Shown here: positions 1 through 9,255 of the stretch, one piece after another | Layout of the letters: each line of letters starts with the position of its first letter | Position numbering within the stretch: position 1 is the stretch's first letter | Assembly (NCBI RefSeq): GCF_022206305.1 | Contig: NZ_JAKOIW010000001.1 | Coordinates: forward strand, 124,001-188,000 | DNA length: 64,000 nt | Direction: 5' to 3' | From: Gordonia sp. 'Campus' | GTDB lineage: Bacteria; Actinomycetota; Actinomycetes; Mycobacteriales; Mycobacteriaceae | Made by a program: the position numbers and the translations under genes | Notes under the pieces: model-generated | The model's database searches: none | What the model was told of the DNA's origin: nothing | Seen by the model: the letters and a program-made list of their open reading frames with translations, nothing else

Positions 1-1471
1 GAACGTGTTGCACGACCGCGGTATCCGAGCCGGCGATCGGATCGCGGTGTTGGGGAAGAGCTCTCCGGAGATCATCGAGACGGTACTCGCCGCCGCGAAG
101 ATCGGCGCGGTCACCGTGCCACTGGACTGGCGGCTCTCGGTCCGCGAGCTCGGCGAGGTCGTCGACGACGCCCAGGCTCGTCTGATCGTCTGCCACCGCG
201 ACTATCTCGACGCCGTGACGGAAATCCGTTCCGGTACGGACACTCTCGACGACCCGATCGCGTTCGGCGATCCACGACAACCGCTCTCGTACGAACGGTT
301 GCTGGCCGCGGCATCCCCGAATGATCCGGGCCACGTCGGCGACGCCGACGACGTGGTCCTCCAGCTCTACACCTCGGGTACCACCGGCCGGCCCAAGGGC
401 GTGCTCACCTCCAACACCAACCTGGGCGCCTGCACGCGGGCCGGCGGGCCGTGGGGATTCGACGACTCGTCGGTCAGCCTCTGCGCCATGCCCCTCTTCC
501 ACATCGGTGGGCTGGGCTGGGCGCTGGTGGGGCTGGCCAACGGTGCACACAACGTGGTCATCGCCGACTTCACCCCGGAATCCCTCCTGGACACCCTTGT
601 CCGCGAACGCATCACGAACGTCTTCCTGGTACCGACCGTCATCGGCATGCTCGTGGACGTACCGGGCGCCGCCCGGGCCGATGTCGGGGCACTGCGGTCG
701 ATCGCGTACGGATCCGCGCCGATCACCCCCGCACTCCTGCGCCGGACTCTGCGCACCTTCGGCACCCCGCTGTTCCAGGTGTACGGACTCACCGAAACCC
801 ACGGCGCGGTCACCCAACTCGACGCCGCGGACCACAGCACAGACCCCGAGCGCGCACATCTGCTCCGCTCCGTCGGCCGCCCGTACCCCTGGGTGGAACT
901 GTCCATCAGAACCGCGTCGGGCACCGAGGCACCGCCCGGCGAGCAGGGCGAGATCTGCATCCGGACACCGCAGGCGACCCGCGGCTACCACCGGCGCGAC
1001 ACCGAGACCGCGGCGACCATCGACGCCGACGGCTGGCTGCACACCGGCGACATCGGCCGAGTCGATGGAGACGGCTACGTGTACGTCACCGACCGGCTCA
1101 AGGACATGGTCATCACCGGCGGTGAGAACGTCTATCCCACCGAGGTCGAGGCGGTTCTCGGCGACCACCCGGACGTCGCGCAGGTCGCGGTGGTCGGGCT
1201 GCCGCATGACACCTGGGGCGAAGAGGTGACGGCGTTCGTCGTGGCCGCCCCGGGACACGAACCCACCGAGGCCGACCTCCGTGCCTTCGCCCGAACCCGG
1301 TTGGCCGGCTACAAGGTCCCGAAGACCGTGCACATCGTGACGGCCCTCCCGCTCGGAGCGACCGGGAAGATCCTCAAACGGTCCCTGCGAGAACAGTTCG
1401 CATCCCAGGTCCCCCTCGCGCCGACCCGTCAGTCGAAAGCTGCCGCCACGTCGGCGGCACGCCGCAACTGA
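1..1471 (+). CDS. Acyl-CoA synthetase / AMP-dependent ligase, 5' end missing
   Basis: Class I adenylate-forming enzyme that activates a carboxylic acid to its acyl-AMP and then to the CoA thioester. The visible part has the ATP-binding loop YTSGTTGRPKG (about residue 122), the YGLTETHG motif, the hinge GWLHTGDIG followed by DRLKDMVITGGENVYP, and the C-terminal lysine in GKILKR. Only about 489 codons are present, against 500-550 for the family, and the frame is open to the left edge, so the N-terminus lies outside the window; the GTG at 5 is probably internal. The substrate cannot be read from the sequence; a medium- or long-chain fatty acid is likely. Its last 43 bases overlap the end of the convergent LLM gene. 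Confidence 0.9.
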   Translation, partial: NVLHDRGIRAGDRIAVLGKSSPEIIETVLAAAKIGAVTVPLDWRLSVRELGEVVDDAQARLIVCHRDYLDAVTEIRSGTDTLDDPIAFGDPRQPLSYERLLAAASPNDPGHVGDADDVVLQLYTSGTTGRPKGVLTSNTNLGACTRAGGPWGFDDSSVSLCAMPLFHIGGLGWALVGLANGAHNVVIADFTPESLLDTLVRERITNVFLVPTVIGMLVDVPGAARADVGALRSIAYGSAPITPALLRRTLRTFGTPLFQVYGLTETHGAVTQLDAADHSTDPERAHLLRSVGRPYPWVELSIRTASGTEAPPGEQGEICIRTPQATRGYHRRDTETAATIDADGWLHTGDIGRVDGDGYVYVTDRLKDMVITGGENVYPTEVEAVLGDHPDVAQVAVVGLPHDTWGEEVTAFVVAAPGHEPTEADLRAFARTRLAGYKVPKTVHIVTALPLGATGKILKRSLREQFASQVPLAPTRQSKAAATSAARRN

Positions 1472-2331
1472 TCGGGATCCGAACTCGTCGGGATGAGTTG
1501 GACCTCATCGGTGCCGATGTCGGCGAAGCGTCGCAGGACCTCGACGAGCTCGGCTTCGGTGCCCGACCATCCGGTGGTGGGCGCGATCGCATCGACGAAG
1601 TCCGACGGGATCCAGTTCATGTAGTGGTGCAGGTGACGGGTCACCTGAGCGCGCGGGGCGTCGCCGTCGCCGATCGCGAACCAGAAGGAGGTCGCGAGGC
1701 GCGGCGCGGCGCGGCCCGCCTCGGCCCACGCCGAGCGCGCCACGTCGAAGAGTTCGTCCTGCTTGCGGGTGTCCAGATCGAGCGTCACACCCGCGATCCC
1801 GTCGGCCCAGTCGACGGCGCTGCGGATCGTCTTCGGCCCGGTGGTGCCGACGTGGAGTTCCGGCCCGCCCTTGCGGTGCGGCGGCGGCCCGACCGGCAGC
1901 ACCGACTCGGTCAGCTTCTCCCCGGCCCACACGCGCTTCATCGTCGCGGCGCGGTCGGCCAGCTGACGCATCGTCTGCGTCGACGGGTCCGCCCCGACGG
2001 CGCGGTAGTCCTCGTGCCGTCCGCCGACTCCCAATGCCACCGTCAGCCGACCTTCGGAGAGCATGTCGCCGGTGGCCAGGGATTTGGCGAGCATCACCGG
2101 ATCGTGCAGCTGCGGCACGACAACCGTCATCACCAGGGGCACCCGATCCGTCCACGCGGCGGCGGCGCCGAGAAAGGTGAGGCACTCCGGGTTGTCGAAG
2201 GCGATGCGTTCACCCCAGCAGAGCGAACTGAACGGCCCGTTGTCGATGGTGGTGGCCCAGGAATGGAGCGTGTCGGCGTCGAGGTCCGGCTCCATCACGG
2301 GCATCGTCATCCCGATGCGCACGGGCGTCAT
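1429..2331 (-). CDS. LLM-class F420-dependent oxidoreductase
   Basis: Luciferase-like (bacterial luciferase fold) flavin/F420 oxidoreductase, about 300 residues, the usual length for actinobacterial F420-dependent members. The N-terminal strand RIGMTMPV, the segment SEGRLTVALGVGGR and the C-terminal AELVEVLRRFADIGTDEVQL pattern are typical. The ATG at 2331 was chosen because everything upstream in frame is low-quality and contains the hairpin at 2368-2414; the ATG at 2313 is an alternative. It is read in the same direction as the desaturase upstream but is separated from it by a strong hairpin, so it probably has its own promoter. The cofactor (F420 rather than FMN) and the substrate are inferred from the family. 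Confidence 0.8.
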   Translation of the reverse strand: MTPVRIGMTMPVMEPDLDADTLHSWATTIDNGPFSSLCWGERIAFDNPECLTFLGAAAAWTDRVPLVMTVVVPQLHDPVMLAKSLATGDMLSEGRLTVALGVGGRHEDYRAVGADPSTQTMRQLADRAATMKRVWAGEKLTESVLPVGPPPHRKGGPELHVGTTGPKTIRSAVDWADGIAGVTLDLDTRKQDELFDVARSAWAEAGRAAPRLATSFWFAIGDGDAPRAQVTRHLHHYMNWIPSDFVDAIAPTTGWSGTEAELVEVLRRFADIGTDEVQLIPTSSDPDQLRRAADVAAAFD

Positions 2332-2367
2332 TCTGACACGTGCGCCGCACGCCGGGGGGCGCTTTCG

Positions 2368-2414
2368 CAGATGTCGCGGATCGTGGCGTGGATCGCCAAG
2401 ATCCGCGACATCTG
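2368..2414. terminator. Hairpin between desaturase and LLM gene
   Basis: A 15-bp perfect stem (arms 2368-2382 and 2400-2414, CAGATGTCGCGGATC and its complement) encloses a loop that can itself pair GGCG with CGCC. A second nested inverted repeat, CTGACAC at 2333-2339 and GTGTCAG at 2417-2423, surrounds it. It begins just past the desaturase stop codon. There is no T-tract, so efficient Rho-independent termination is not certain. Confidence 0.6.
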
Positions 2415-2419
2415 TTGTG

Positions 2420-3703
2420 TCAGTTCTGGTTCCGCCCGGGGCTACCGGACGCGGCCCTGCCCACATACGCCGAGCGGACCGGAGAGTTCTTCAGCTCCCG
2501 CAACGCCGTTCGCAGACCGCGACGCTTGCCGGTCTCCGGGTCGACACCGAAGTGGTCGCCCAGACCCTCGCGGATGGCGAAACGCAACTCGGATGCCGTC
2601 TCGGGCGCGTCATCGGACGTGGCCTTCAGCAACGAATTGGGCAGTGCCAGTTTCGCGATCGTCCGGAACGACTGCGCGTACTGGCCCAGCAGCGAACCCG
2701 TCGTGTACGGCAGGTCGTACTTGTCGCACAACTCGCGCACCCGCACCCCGATCTCCTCGTACCGGCTGCTGGGCAGGTCGGGGAAGAGGTGATGCTCGAT
2801 CTGATGGCTGAGGTTGCCGCTCATGAACCGCATCAGCGGCCCCGCCTTGAAGTTCGCCGATCCCAGCATCTGCCGTAGATACCAGCGCGGCTGATCCTCG
2901 TTCTCGAACTCCTCGACCGTGAACTTCTCGGCGCCGTCGGGGAAGTGCCCGCAGAAGATGACCATGTACGCCCAGTAGTTGCGCACGATGTTCGACGTGA
3001 AGTTCGCGGTGAGCGTCGTCTTCCAGTTGGGTCCCGCGAGTGCCGGGAAGATCAGGTAGTCCTTGGCGGCCTGCTTGCCGACCTTCGTACCGATGACCTG
3101 CAGATCCTTCGCCGCCTGCCGGTAGGTCTTCTCCTTGTTGCGCAGCTTCTCGGTCTCGAGGTGGTGGAGTGCCACGCCGATCTCGAAGAACGTGCCCAGG
3201 GTGAAGTTGTAGATCGGGTTGCCGATGTTCCACCACTCCCACGGCTGGTCACGGGTGACGCGCAGGATTCCGTAGCCCACGTCGTCGTCCATCCCCACCA
3301 CGTTCGTGTATTTGTGGTGGACGAAGTTGTGCGAGTGCTTCCACTGCACGCTCGGACACGTGGTGTCCCATTCCCACGACGACGAGTGGACCTCGGGATC
3401 GTTCATCCAATCCCACTGCCCGTGCATCACGTTGTGCCCGAGCTCCATGTTCTCGATGATCTTCGCCAGCGACAGCATGGCGGTACCGGCCGCCCAGGCG
3501 ACCTTCTTGTTGCTGAACATCAGGGCGAGACGGCCACCGGCAGCGAGGCTGCGCTGGATGGTGATGGCCCGCCGGATGTACTTCGCGTCAGCCTCGCCCC
3601 GGGACTCCTCGATGTCGCGGCGGATGGCATCGAGTTCGGCGCCGAGGGTCTCGACGTCGCTCTCGGTGAGATGTGCGTACTGATCGATGTCGGTGATGGC
3701 CAT
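2420..3703 (-). CDS. desA3: Membrane stearoyl-CoA desaturase (DesA3 type)
   Basis: Integral-membrane di-iron acyl-CoA delta-9 desaturase that makes oleoyl-type chains for membrane lipids. The three histidine boxes are all present: HNVMH (about residue 90), HNFVHH (about 123) and HQIEHH (about 302). The product is 427 residues, which from memory is the length of M. tuberculosis DesA3 (Rv3229c). The start at 3703 (MAITDIDQ) is preceded by AGGAGG; an in-frame ATG nine codons upstream lies inside the end of the reductase gene and has no ribosome site. It follows the reductase gene by 8 bp, so the two are one operon, as with Rv3230c-Rv3229c. The reductase supplies electrons to the di-iron centre. 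Confidence 0.93.
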   Translation of the reverse strand: MAITDIDQYAHLTESDVETLGAELDAIRRDIEESRGEADAKYIRRAITIQRSLAAGGRLALMFSNKKVAWAAGTAMLSLAKIIENMELGHNVMHGQWDWMNDPEVHSSSWEWDTTCPSVQWKHSHNFVHHKYTNVVGMDDDVGYGILRVTRDQPWEWWNIGNPIYNFTLGTFFEIGVALHHLETEKLRNKEKTYRQAAKDLQVIGTKVGKQAAKDYLIFPALAGPNWKTTLTANFTSNIVRNYWAYMVIFCGHFPDGAEKFTVEEFENEDQPRWYLRQMLGSANFKAGPLMRFMSGNLSHQIEHHLFPDLPSSRYEEIGVRVRELCDKYDLPYTTGSLLGQYAQSFRTIAKLALPNSLLKATSDDAPETASELRFAIREGLGDHFGVDPETGKRRGLRTALRELKNSPVRSAYVGRAASGSPGRNQN

Positions 3704-3711
3704 GAAGCCTC

Positions 3712-4824
3712 CTACAGATCGAGGGTGCATTCACCAGACACAGCGCTGATGCATGTCTGGATTCGTTCTCCTTCGCGACGTTCCTCGCCGGTGCGCAGGT
3801 CGCGCACATATCCACCGGCGAGCGGCACGACACAGGTCTGACAGATTCCCATCCGGCAACCGAACGCCATCTGGATCCCCAGGTTCTCGCCCGCTTCGAG
3901 GAGCGTTGTGGCGCCGTCGATCTCGGCCTCTTTGTCCGAGATGGCGAACTTGACGGTGCCACCTTCGCCGCCGTGGTCGGTGCGGGCGATGGCAAATCGC
4001 TCGACGTGCAGGCGCTCACGCAGACCGCCGTCCTCGTAGTGCGACTCCATCGCGTCGAGCAGCGCCACCGGTCCGCACGCCCAGCACTCGCGTTCGCGCC
4101 AGTCCGGGGCCCACTCGTCGAGCCGCGAGACATCGAACTTGCCCATCTCGCGCGTCAGCTGGAGGTTGAGATCGTATCCGTCCGCCTCGTCGGCGAGCTT
4201 CTCCATCTCGTCGAGGAAGATCACGTCGTCGCGGGTGGGCGCGGAGTGGATGTGCACGATGTCGGGCGTCTGCCCGTGCGAACTCAACTGCCGCAACATC
4301 GCCATCACCGGCGTGATCCCGCTGCCGGCGGTGACGAACAGGATCTTGTCGGGGACCGGCTCGGGGAGATGGAAATCGCCCTTGGGCGACTGCAGCCGGA
4401 TGATCGTGCCCGGACTGACCCCGTCGACCAGGTGCGACGACAGGAATCCGTCGGGGTTGGCCTTCACCGTGATGGCGATGGTCTTGTTCTCGGCGGCGCC
4501 GATGGACGTCAGCGAATACGACCGCCAGTGCCATTTGCCCTCGATCTGCAGACCGATCCCCACGTACTGGCCGGGCTTGTAGGAGTCCGGGAAGCCCCAG
4601 CCGGTCCGGATGGTGACGGTCGCGGTGTCATCGGTCTCCTTCGAGACGTCGACCACCTTGCCCCGGAGTTCACGTGCGCTCCAGAGCGGATTGATCAGAT
4701 GCAGATAGTCGTCGGGCAGTAGCGGCGTGGTCGCCCGCGCCACCAGACCCCGGATGATGTTGACCTCCGGCTTGCGGGCTTCGACGCCCGCCGCCGGCCG
4801 CTTGCTCCATTTCAATAGGTTCAC
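3712..4824 (-). CDS. Ferredoxin-NADP reductase partner of DesA3 (Rv3230c type)
   Basis: Electron-transfer protein with an N-terminal FAD-binding domain (RSYSLTS about residue 104), an NAD(P)-binding domain (FVTAGSGITPVMAM, about 166-179) and a C-terminal plant-type 2Fe-2S domain with the cysteine cluster CRMGICQTC and a distal Cys in QTCIS. It passes NADPH electrons to the desaturase encoded just downstream. Two in-frame GTG codons compete: the one at 4830 touches the GGGGAGGA ribosome site, whereas 4824 (product MNLLKW) is 7 nt from it and is preferred. About 370 residues. Confidence 0.9.
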   Translation of the reverse strand: MNLLKWSKRPAAGVEARKPEVNIIRGLVARATTPLLPDDYLHLINPLWSARELRGKVVDVSKETDDTATVTIRTGWGFPDSYKPGQYVGIGLQIEGKWHWRSYSLTSIGAAENKTIAITVKANPDGFLSSHLVDGVSPGTIIRLQSPKGDFHLPEPVPDKILFVTAGSGITPVMAMLRQLSSHGQTPDIVHIHSAPTRDDVIFLDEMEKLADEADGYDLNLQLTREMGKFDVSRLDEWAPDWRERECWACGPVALLDAMESHYEDGGLRERLHVERFAIARTDHGGEGGTVKFAISDKEAEIDGATTLLEAGENLGIQMAFGCRMGICQTCVVPLAGGYVRDLRTGEERREGERIQTCISAVSGECTLDL

Positions 4825-4939
4825 ACGCACTCCTCCCCTGGCTGTGTCGGAATGAAGTTGGTGGTCGGCTGGAGTCGGCGAGTTCGCTGTGGTTACTCGC
4901 CGGTATCACCCTTCGGTGCACGACTGTACACAAAGATCG

Positions 4940-4953
4940 GTGACTGTGGTCAC
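4940..4953. promoter_or_regulatory. Inverted repeat upstream of desaturase operon
   Basis: GTGAC-TGTG-GTCAC is a 5-bp inverted repeat in the 175-bp space between the reductase start and the DUF456 stop codon. It is a plausible operator for the fatty-acid-regulated reductase/desaturase operon, but no regulator gene is adjacent and no clear -35/-10 pair could be assigned. Confidence 0.3.
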
Positions 4954-4999
4954 AAGACCGGGAAGTGGCAGTTCACCGACGTTTCGACGCTCCACCCGC

Positions 5000-5479
5000 C
5001 TACCAGGCGAAGGCGCCGCCGACCCAGATTCCGGTGGCGATCAAGGCGAACAACAACTCGATGCCGATCGTCTTGGCCGCGGCCTTCAGCGCCGCCAGAG
5101 CGCCGCGCCATGCCCGGTCGGCACTCCGGGTGCGGATCAGCTCCGCGATCAGCGCGCCGACGATGAACCCGACCAGCAGGCCGACGACGGGTACGACGAA
5201 GAAACCCACGATCCCGACGAGTCCGCCGACCATGATGGTCCGATTGGGGATCGCATCCGAGCGCAGTGAGCGCCCGGCGACCAGGTATTTGATCACCTCG
5301 CCCGCGGCGATCACGAGCATCGCCACGGCGAAGACCGACCACGCCCATCCCCCGACGAGAAGCGCCCACACGAAGAGGGCGCCCACGATCAGCAGTGTTC
5401 CCGGCAGGATCGGTACGACGATGCCCACCAGCCCCACCAGCACGACGGCTGCTACCAGCAGCTCACCCCAGAACGGCAC
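5000..5479 (-). CDS. DUF456 family membrane protein
   Basis: Small integral membrane protein of 159 residues with about four to five hydrophobic helices, many with GxxxG spacing (GLVGIVVPILPG, GGLVGIVGFFVVPVVG). The repeated glycine-rich helical pairs are characteristic of DUF456. Its function is unknown. It begins 14 bp after the purT stop codon and is probably co-transcribed with it. Confidence 0.8.
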   Translation of the reverse strand: MPFWGELLVAAVVLVGLVGIVVPILPGTLLIVGALFVWALLVGGWAWSVFAVAMLVIAAGEVIKYLVAGRSLRSDAIPNRTIMVGGLVGIVGFFVVPVVGLLVGFIVGALIAELIRTRSADRAWRGALAALKAAAKTIGIELLFALIATGIWVGGAFAW

Positions 5480-5493
5480 CTAGTGTCGGCCTG

Positions 5494-7044
5494 TCACTCG
5501 CCGCGGGCCGGCGCGGGCGCCGGACGTCGCGCCGGACCCGTCGGACGAGGAGGCGTCGCGACCGGCGGAATCGGACGGGGGCCGCCCACGGGGCGGGGTC
5601 CCGGCCTCGGTGCGGGTGGGGGCCCGCCACGGCCCGGCGGCGGACCGGGTGGCGTCGGGACGCCCGGGGGCGGCATTGCCGGACCCGGCGGAACTGCCGG
5701 ACCCGGCGGGGTGCCGGGACGGCGAGGAGCCGGCGCCGGCAGCGTCGTGGCCTTGCGCACGGCTTGGCGGCCGGACACCGGCGTCACCATCGACGCGGCA
5801 CGAACGGCGCGTTCGCGGGCAGCGGGCACGTCGTCGGCGGTCGCGGTGACCACGCCCATGCGCCTGCGATGGAAACTCTCGGGCTTGCCGAACAGACGGA
5901 TGTCGGTTTCGGGCACGGACAGCGCAGCGGCGACGTTCTCGAAACCGATGGCCGGCTCGTCGAGCTGGCCGTAGATGACCGCCGACGCCCCGGGCGACGC
6001 GAGCGTCACGTCCACCGGGAGACCCAGAATCGCGCGCGCGTGCATCTCGAACTCCGACAGGCGCTGAGTGGCCATGGTCACCAGACCGGTGTCGTGCGGG
6101 CGGGGACTCACCTCGGAGAAGTACACGTCGTCGCCCTTGACGAACAGTTCGACGCCGAAAACCCCACGCCCGGCCAGCTTTCCGTCACCGAGTGCGGTGG
6201 CGATGCGCGCCGCGATCGAGGTCGCGGACGCATGCGCGTCCGTGCTCATCTCGTGCGGTTGCCAGCTCTCGACGTAGTCGCCGTTGATCTGCCGGTGCCC
6301 GATCGGCGCACAGAAGTGCGACGTCAGCCTCCCGGTCCGGGGGTCTATCGCGCGAACCGTGAGAAGCGTGATCTCGTAATCGAATTCGACGAAACCCTCG
6401 ACGATGACGCGGGTGCCCTGCACGCGCCCACCCGTGTTGGCGGTCTCCCAGGCGGCGACCGCGTCCTCCGGGCCGCGTAACACCGTCTGGCCCTTGCCCG
6501 ATGACGACATCACCGGCTTCACCACGCACGGGAAACCGATCTGCCGCGCCGCGACCGTCATCTCCTCGAGCGAGTCGGCGAACAGGTACGGGGAGGTGGG
6601 CAGCCCGAGTTCCTCGTCGGCCAGCCGGCGGATGCCTTCCCGGTTCATCGTCGCGACCACCGCGCTCGCGGTCGGGATGACCTCGGCGATACCGCGTTCG
6701 GCGACCTCGACGAGCGCCTGGGTCGCGATCGCCTCGATCTCGGGGACCACATACGCGGGACGGTGCTTGTCGATGACGGCGCGCAGGGCGTCGGCGTCGG
6801 TCATGTCGATGACCTCGGCGGCGTGGGCGACCTGCTGGCCGGGAGCATTCGGGTACCGGTCGACGGCGATCACCTCGACACCGAGCCGCTGGAACGCGAT
6901 GATGACCTCTTTGCCCAGCTCACCCGCACCCAGGACCATCACCTTGGTGGCGGTGGGACTCAGGGGCGTGCCGATGACGTCCGGCGGACCGATCGTCGGC
7001 GCCGGCTGGTCTGCGCTGATCGCGCTCTCGCTGTTCGACGTCAT
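5494..7044 (-). CDS. purT: Formate-dependent GAR transformylase 2 with proline-rich tail
   Basis: ATP-grasp enzyme that makes formylglycinamide ribotide from GAR, formate and ATP in purine synthesis. After a roughly 35-residue N-terminal extension it has the dinucleotide-like start [13 protein letters not shown], the ATP-grasp segments [15 protein letters not shown] and [15 protein letters not shown] ([12 protein letters not shown]), and the family C-terminal FHRRRMGV. The start at 7044 (ATG) is preferred over a TTG two codons earlier. The enzyme core ends near residue 432 and is followed by about 84 residues of almost pure Pro/Gly/Ala/Arg, absent from typical 390-420-residue PurT proteins. 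That tail may be disordered or mediate interactions. Confidence 0.93.
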   Translation of the reverse strand: MTSNSESAISADQPAPTIGPPDVIGTPLSPTATKVMVLGAGELGKEVIIAFQRLGVEVIAVDRYPNAPGQQVAHAAEVIDMTDADALRAVIDKHRPAYVVPEIEAIATQALVEVAERGIAEVIPTASAVVATMNREGIRRLADEELGLPTSPYLFADSLEEMTVAARQIGFPCVVKPVMSSSGKGQTVLRGPEDAVAAWETANTGGRVQGTRVIVEGFVEFDYEITLLTVRAIDPRTGRLTSHFCAPIGHRQINGDYVESWQPHEMSTDAHASATSIAARIATALGDGKLAGRGVFGVELFVKGDDVYFSEVSPRPHDTGLVTMATQRLSEFEMHARAILGLPVDVTLASPGASAVIYGQLDEPAIGFENVAAALSVPETDIRLFGKPESFHRRRMGVVTATADDVPAARERAVRAASMVTPVSGRQAVRKATTLPAPAPRRPGTPPGPAVPPGPAMPPPGVPTPPGPPPGRGGPPPAPRPGPRPVGGPRPIPPVATPPRPTGPARRPAPAPARGE

Positions 7045-7123
7045 CCTCAAATCCTACTTGCCGTCAGCACACATCCCGACGCGGTCGGGCGCGGTGGGCA
7101 CCACACCGGTACGCGGTGCGCGC

Positions 7124-7507
7124 TCATCCCATCACCGAGTGCACGTAGCACCAACGCCAGACCTCGCCGGGCTCGGCCGATCGCATGACGGGATGGGCGG
7201 CGTCGTGAAAATGGGCGGTCGCGTGGCGACGCGGACTCGAGTCGCAGCAACCGATGTGCCCGCACGTCAGACACTTTCGGAGGTGCGCCCAGTGCGCCTC
7301 CCCGATCGCCACGCAGTCCTCGCAGCTGCGCTCGTCGCCCGAGGCCGAGACCGGATCATCGGCCGGGGAGAAGTCGAAGGCGCCGAGTTCGGCGCATCGC
7401 GCCCCGGCGGATGAGTCGATGCCCGGTCCGGGGCCGGCATCCGACGCGGGGCCGGACTCCGCCCGACCGGCCGACGACCCTCGGCGAAAGATCTTCATGC
7501 TCGTCAT
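7124..7507 (-). CDS. UBP-type zinc finger protein
   Basis: A 127-residue protein whose second half is a ubiquitin-specific-protease-type zinc finger: C62/C65, a His in AHWAH, C79/C82, C87 or C88, and H95/H99/H101 are all present, followed by the aromatic WRWCYVH. Roughly the first 55 residues are Gly/Ser/Ala-rich. In bacteria such single-finger proteins have no established role, and with no ubiquitin here the ligand is unknown. It is divergent from the antiporter gene, with only 48 bp between the start codons. Confidence 0.8.
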   Translation of the reverse strand: MTSMKIFRRGSSAGRAESGPASDAGPGPGIDSSAGARCAELGAFDFSPADDPVSASGDERSCEDCVAIGEAHWAHLRKCLTCGHIGCCDSSPRRHATAHFHDAAHPVMRSAEPGEVWRWCYVHSVMG

Positions 7508-7542
7508 TATCCACCGAGCAGGAACGACCGAGCGGGCGCGAT

Positions 7543-7548
7543 TAAAGT
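7543..7548 (+). promoter_or_regulatory. Probable -10 box, leaderless antiporter mRNA
   Basis: TAAAGT matches the actinobacterial TANNNT -10 pattern and ends 7 nt before the ATG at 7556, which would place the transcription start at or next to the start codon. No ribosome site precedes this ATG. Confidence 0.4.
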
Positions 7549-7555
7549 CGCTGCA

Positions 7556-9148
7556 ATGGGCGCATCGCTACTGCTGATCGCAGTTCTGGCTGTGCTGATC
7601 GCCGCACTGTGTCGTCGGTACGAGCTGTCGTCACCGCTGGTGCTGGTCACGGTGGGGTTGGCCATCGGATGGATTCCCGAACTGCCCTCGGTGGCCCTCG
7701 AACCGGAACTGGTCCTGTTCCTCATCCTGCCGCCGCTGCTCTACTCGGCGGCCCAGGAGAGTTCGTATCAGGCGTTCCGGGCGAACTGGCGGGCGATCGG
7801 GTTCCTGGCAGTGGGACTCCCGCTCGTGACCACGCTCGTCGTCGGGTACGTCGCCTACCTGGTGGTCCCCAACCTCCCGCTGGCCGCGGCGCTCGTGCTC
7901 GGCGCCGTCGTCGCGCCGCCCGACGCGGTGTCGGCGCAGGCGATCGGTCGACGACTCGGCCTGCCGCGGCGGATGATGACGCTTCTCGGCGGGGAGAGCC
8001 TGCTCAACGACGCCACCGCACTGACCGCGTTCCGCATCGCGCTGGCCGCCGCGGTGGGTGCCACCGCCACCGCGGGGGAAGGGGTCCTGACGTTCGCGGT
8101 CGCGGCACTCGGCGGGCTGGTCGTCGGCCTCCTGGTCGGTGTGGTGGTCTCGTGGGTGCGGATCTGGCTGACCGATCCGCCGATGGAGACGGCCATCGGC
8201 ATCCTCGTCCCGTTCGCCACCTACTACGCGGCTGAGCAGTTCCACGGATCGGGCGTCATCGCCGTCGTCGCGGCCGGACTGTTCCTCGGGCACCGTTCGG
8301 TCCGGCTGGGCTATGCGACGCGACTCCAGGACGATGCGGTCCGCAAATCCATCGACACGATCCTCGAGTCGTTCGTGTTCCTGCTCATCGGCCTGCAGTT
8401 GCCCATGCTCATCGACGGCGTCGAGAACGAGTCGTGGGTGCAGGTCGGCATCGACGCCGCCGCGGTCCTGGCCGCCACCATCGCGGTCCGCATCGTCTGG
8501 GTGTTCCCCGCGACCTACCTGCCGCGGTTTCTGTCGCGGCGCATCCGGGAGCGCGAGCCCAGGCCCAGTCCGGCATCGGTCTTCGTGGTCTCGTGGGCCG
8601 GTATGCGCGGTGTGGTGTCGCTGGCCGCCGCCTTCGCGATCCCGGTGTACACCGATGCGCACGAACCGTTCCCGGCGCGCGCGGAGATCCTGTTCCTCAC
8701 CTTCGTCGTCGTCGTCGGCACGCTGTTGATCCAGGGGACGACGCTGCCGTGGGTCATCCGCTACCTCGGCGTGAGCGGCGACGAGGTGGCGCAGGACCGC
8801 CTCGCCTACGCGGCGGCGCAGGACCGCGCCTCCCGTGAGTCCGAACGCCGGCTCGAGGAGTTCGCGGCCGAGCTCGACGACGACGACCCGCGCCGTCTGC
8901 AGGTGGTGATGCTGCGCAAGTGGATCACCACGCAGCGCAACGTCGCGTGGGAGGAACTGGGCCGGGGTCCCGAGGACCTCGGCGAGAGCCCGACCTCGGC
9001 CGGCGCGCGTCTCCGCACCGAGATCCTGCAGATCCAGCGGGCGGTGTTCATCGAGGAGCGCGACGCCGGACGCATCGACGACGAGGTCCTGCGAACGGCC
9101 TTGCGGCGCCTCGACTTCGCCGAGGGGCAGGGCGACCGCGACGTCTAG
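7556..9148 (+). CDS. Na+/H+ antiporter, CPA1 (NhaP) family
   Basis: Cation:proton antiporter of 530 residues with about 12 membrane helices, then a roughly 130-residue charged cytoplasmic tail. The second half of the membrane domain contains the CPA1 signatures: APPDAVSAQAIG with the transport aspartate (about residue 123) and GESLLNDATAL (about 145-155). It exports Na+ (possibly K+ or Li+) in exchange for protons, controlling pH and salt. The start ATG has no Shine-Dalgarno sequence and is probably leaderless. Confidence 0.92.
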   Translation: MGASLLLIAVLAVLIAALCRRYELSSPLVLVTVGLAIGWIPELPSVALEPELVLFLILPPLLYSAAQESSYQAFRANWRAIGFLAVGLPLVTTLVVGYVAYLVVPNLPLAAALVLGAVVAPPDAVSAQAIGRRLGLPRRMMTLLGGESLLNDATALTAFRIALAAAVGATATAGEGVLTFAVAALGGLVVGLLVGVVVSWVRIWLTDPPMETAIGILVPFATYYAAEQFHGSGVIAVVAAGLFLGHRSVRLGYATRLQDDAVRKSIDTILESFVFLLIGLQLPMLIDGVENESWVQVGIDAAAVLAATIAVRIVWVFPATYLPRFLSRRIREREPRPSPASVFVVSWAGMRGVVSLAAAFAIPVYTDAHEPFPARAEILFLTFVVVVGTLLIQGTTLPWVIRYLGVSGDEVAQDRLAYAAAQDRASRESERRLEEFAAELDDDDPRRLQVVMLRKWITTQRNVAWEELGRGPEDLGESPTSAGARLRTEILQIQRAVFIEERDAGRIDDEVLRTALRRLDFAEGQGDRDV

Positions 9149-9150
9149 TT

Positions 9151-9183
9151 CCCTGAGGTGCGAGCGCAGCGAGCCACGAAGGG
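9151..9183 (+). repeat. Intergenic CCCTGAGG-type repeat, copy 1
   Basis: A 33-bp imperfect palindrome starting CCCTGAGGTGCGAG and ending GAGCCACGAAGGG directly after the antiporter stop codon. The ends (CCCT/AGGG, GTG/CAC) can pair. The same element recurs in longer form at 40531-40573 and truncated at 40497-40523, so it is a dispersed intergenic repeat of this genome. Confidence 0.7.
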
Positions 9184-9241
9184 TCCTCCACCCGAACGAA
9201 CCCGGGGAGTTCTGCCCATTCCGCGTCCGGAAGTCCGGCCC

Positions 9242-9247
9242 TACCTT
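9242..9247 (+). promoter_or_regulatory. Probable -10 box, leaderless secreted-protein mRNA
   Basis: TACCTT fits TANNNT and lies 8 nt before the ATG at 9256; the usual spacing puts the transcript start near that codon. No ribosome site is visible. Confidence 0.35.
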
Positions 9248-9255
9248 CGGTGTCC

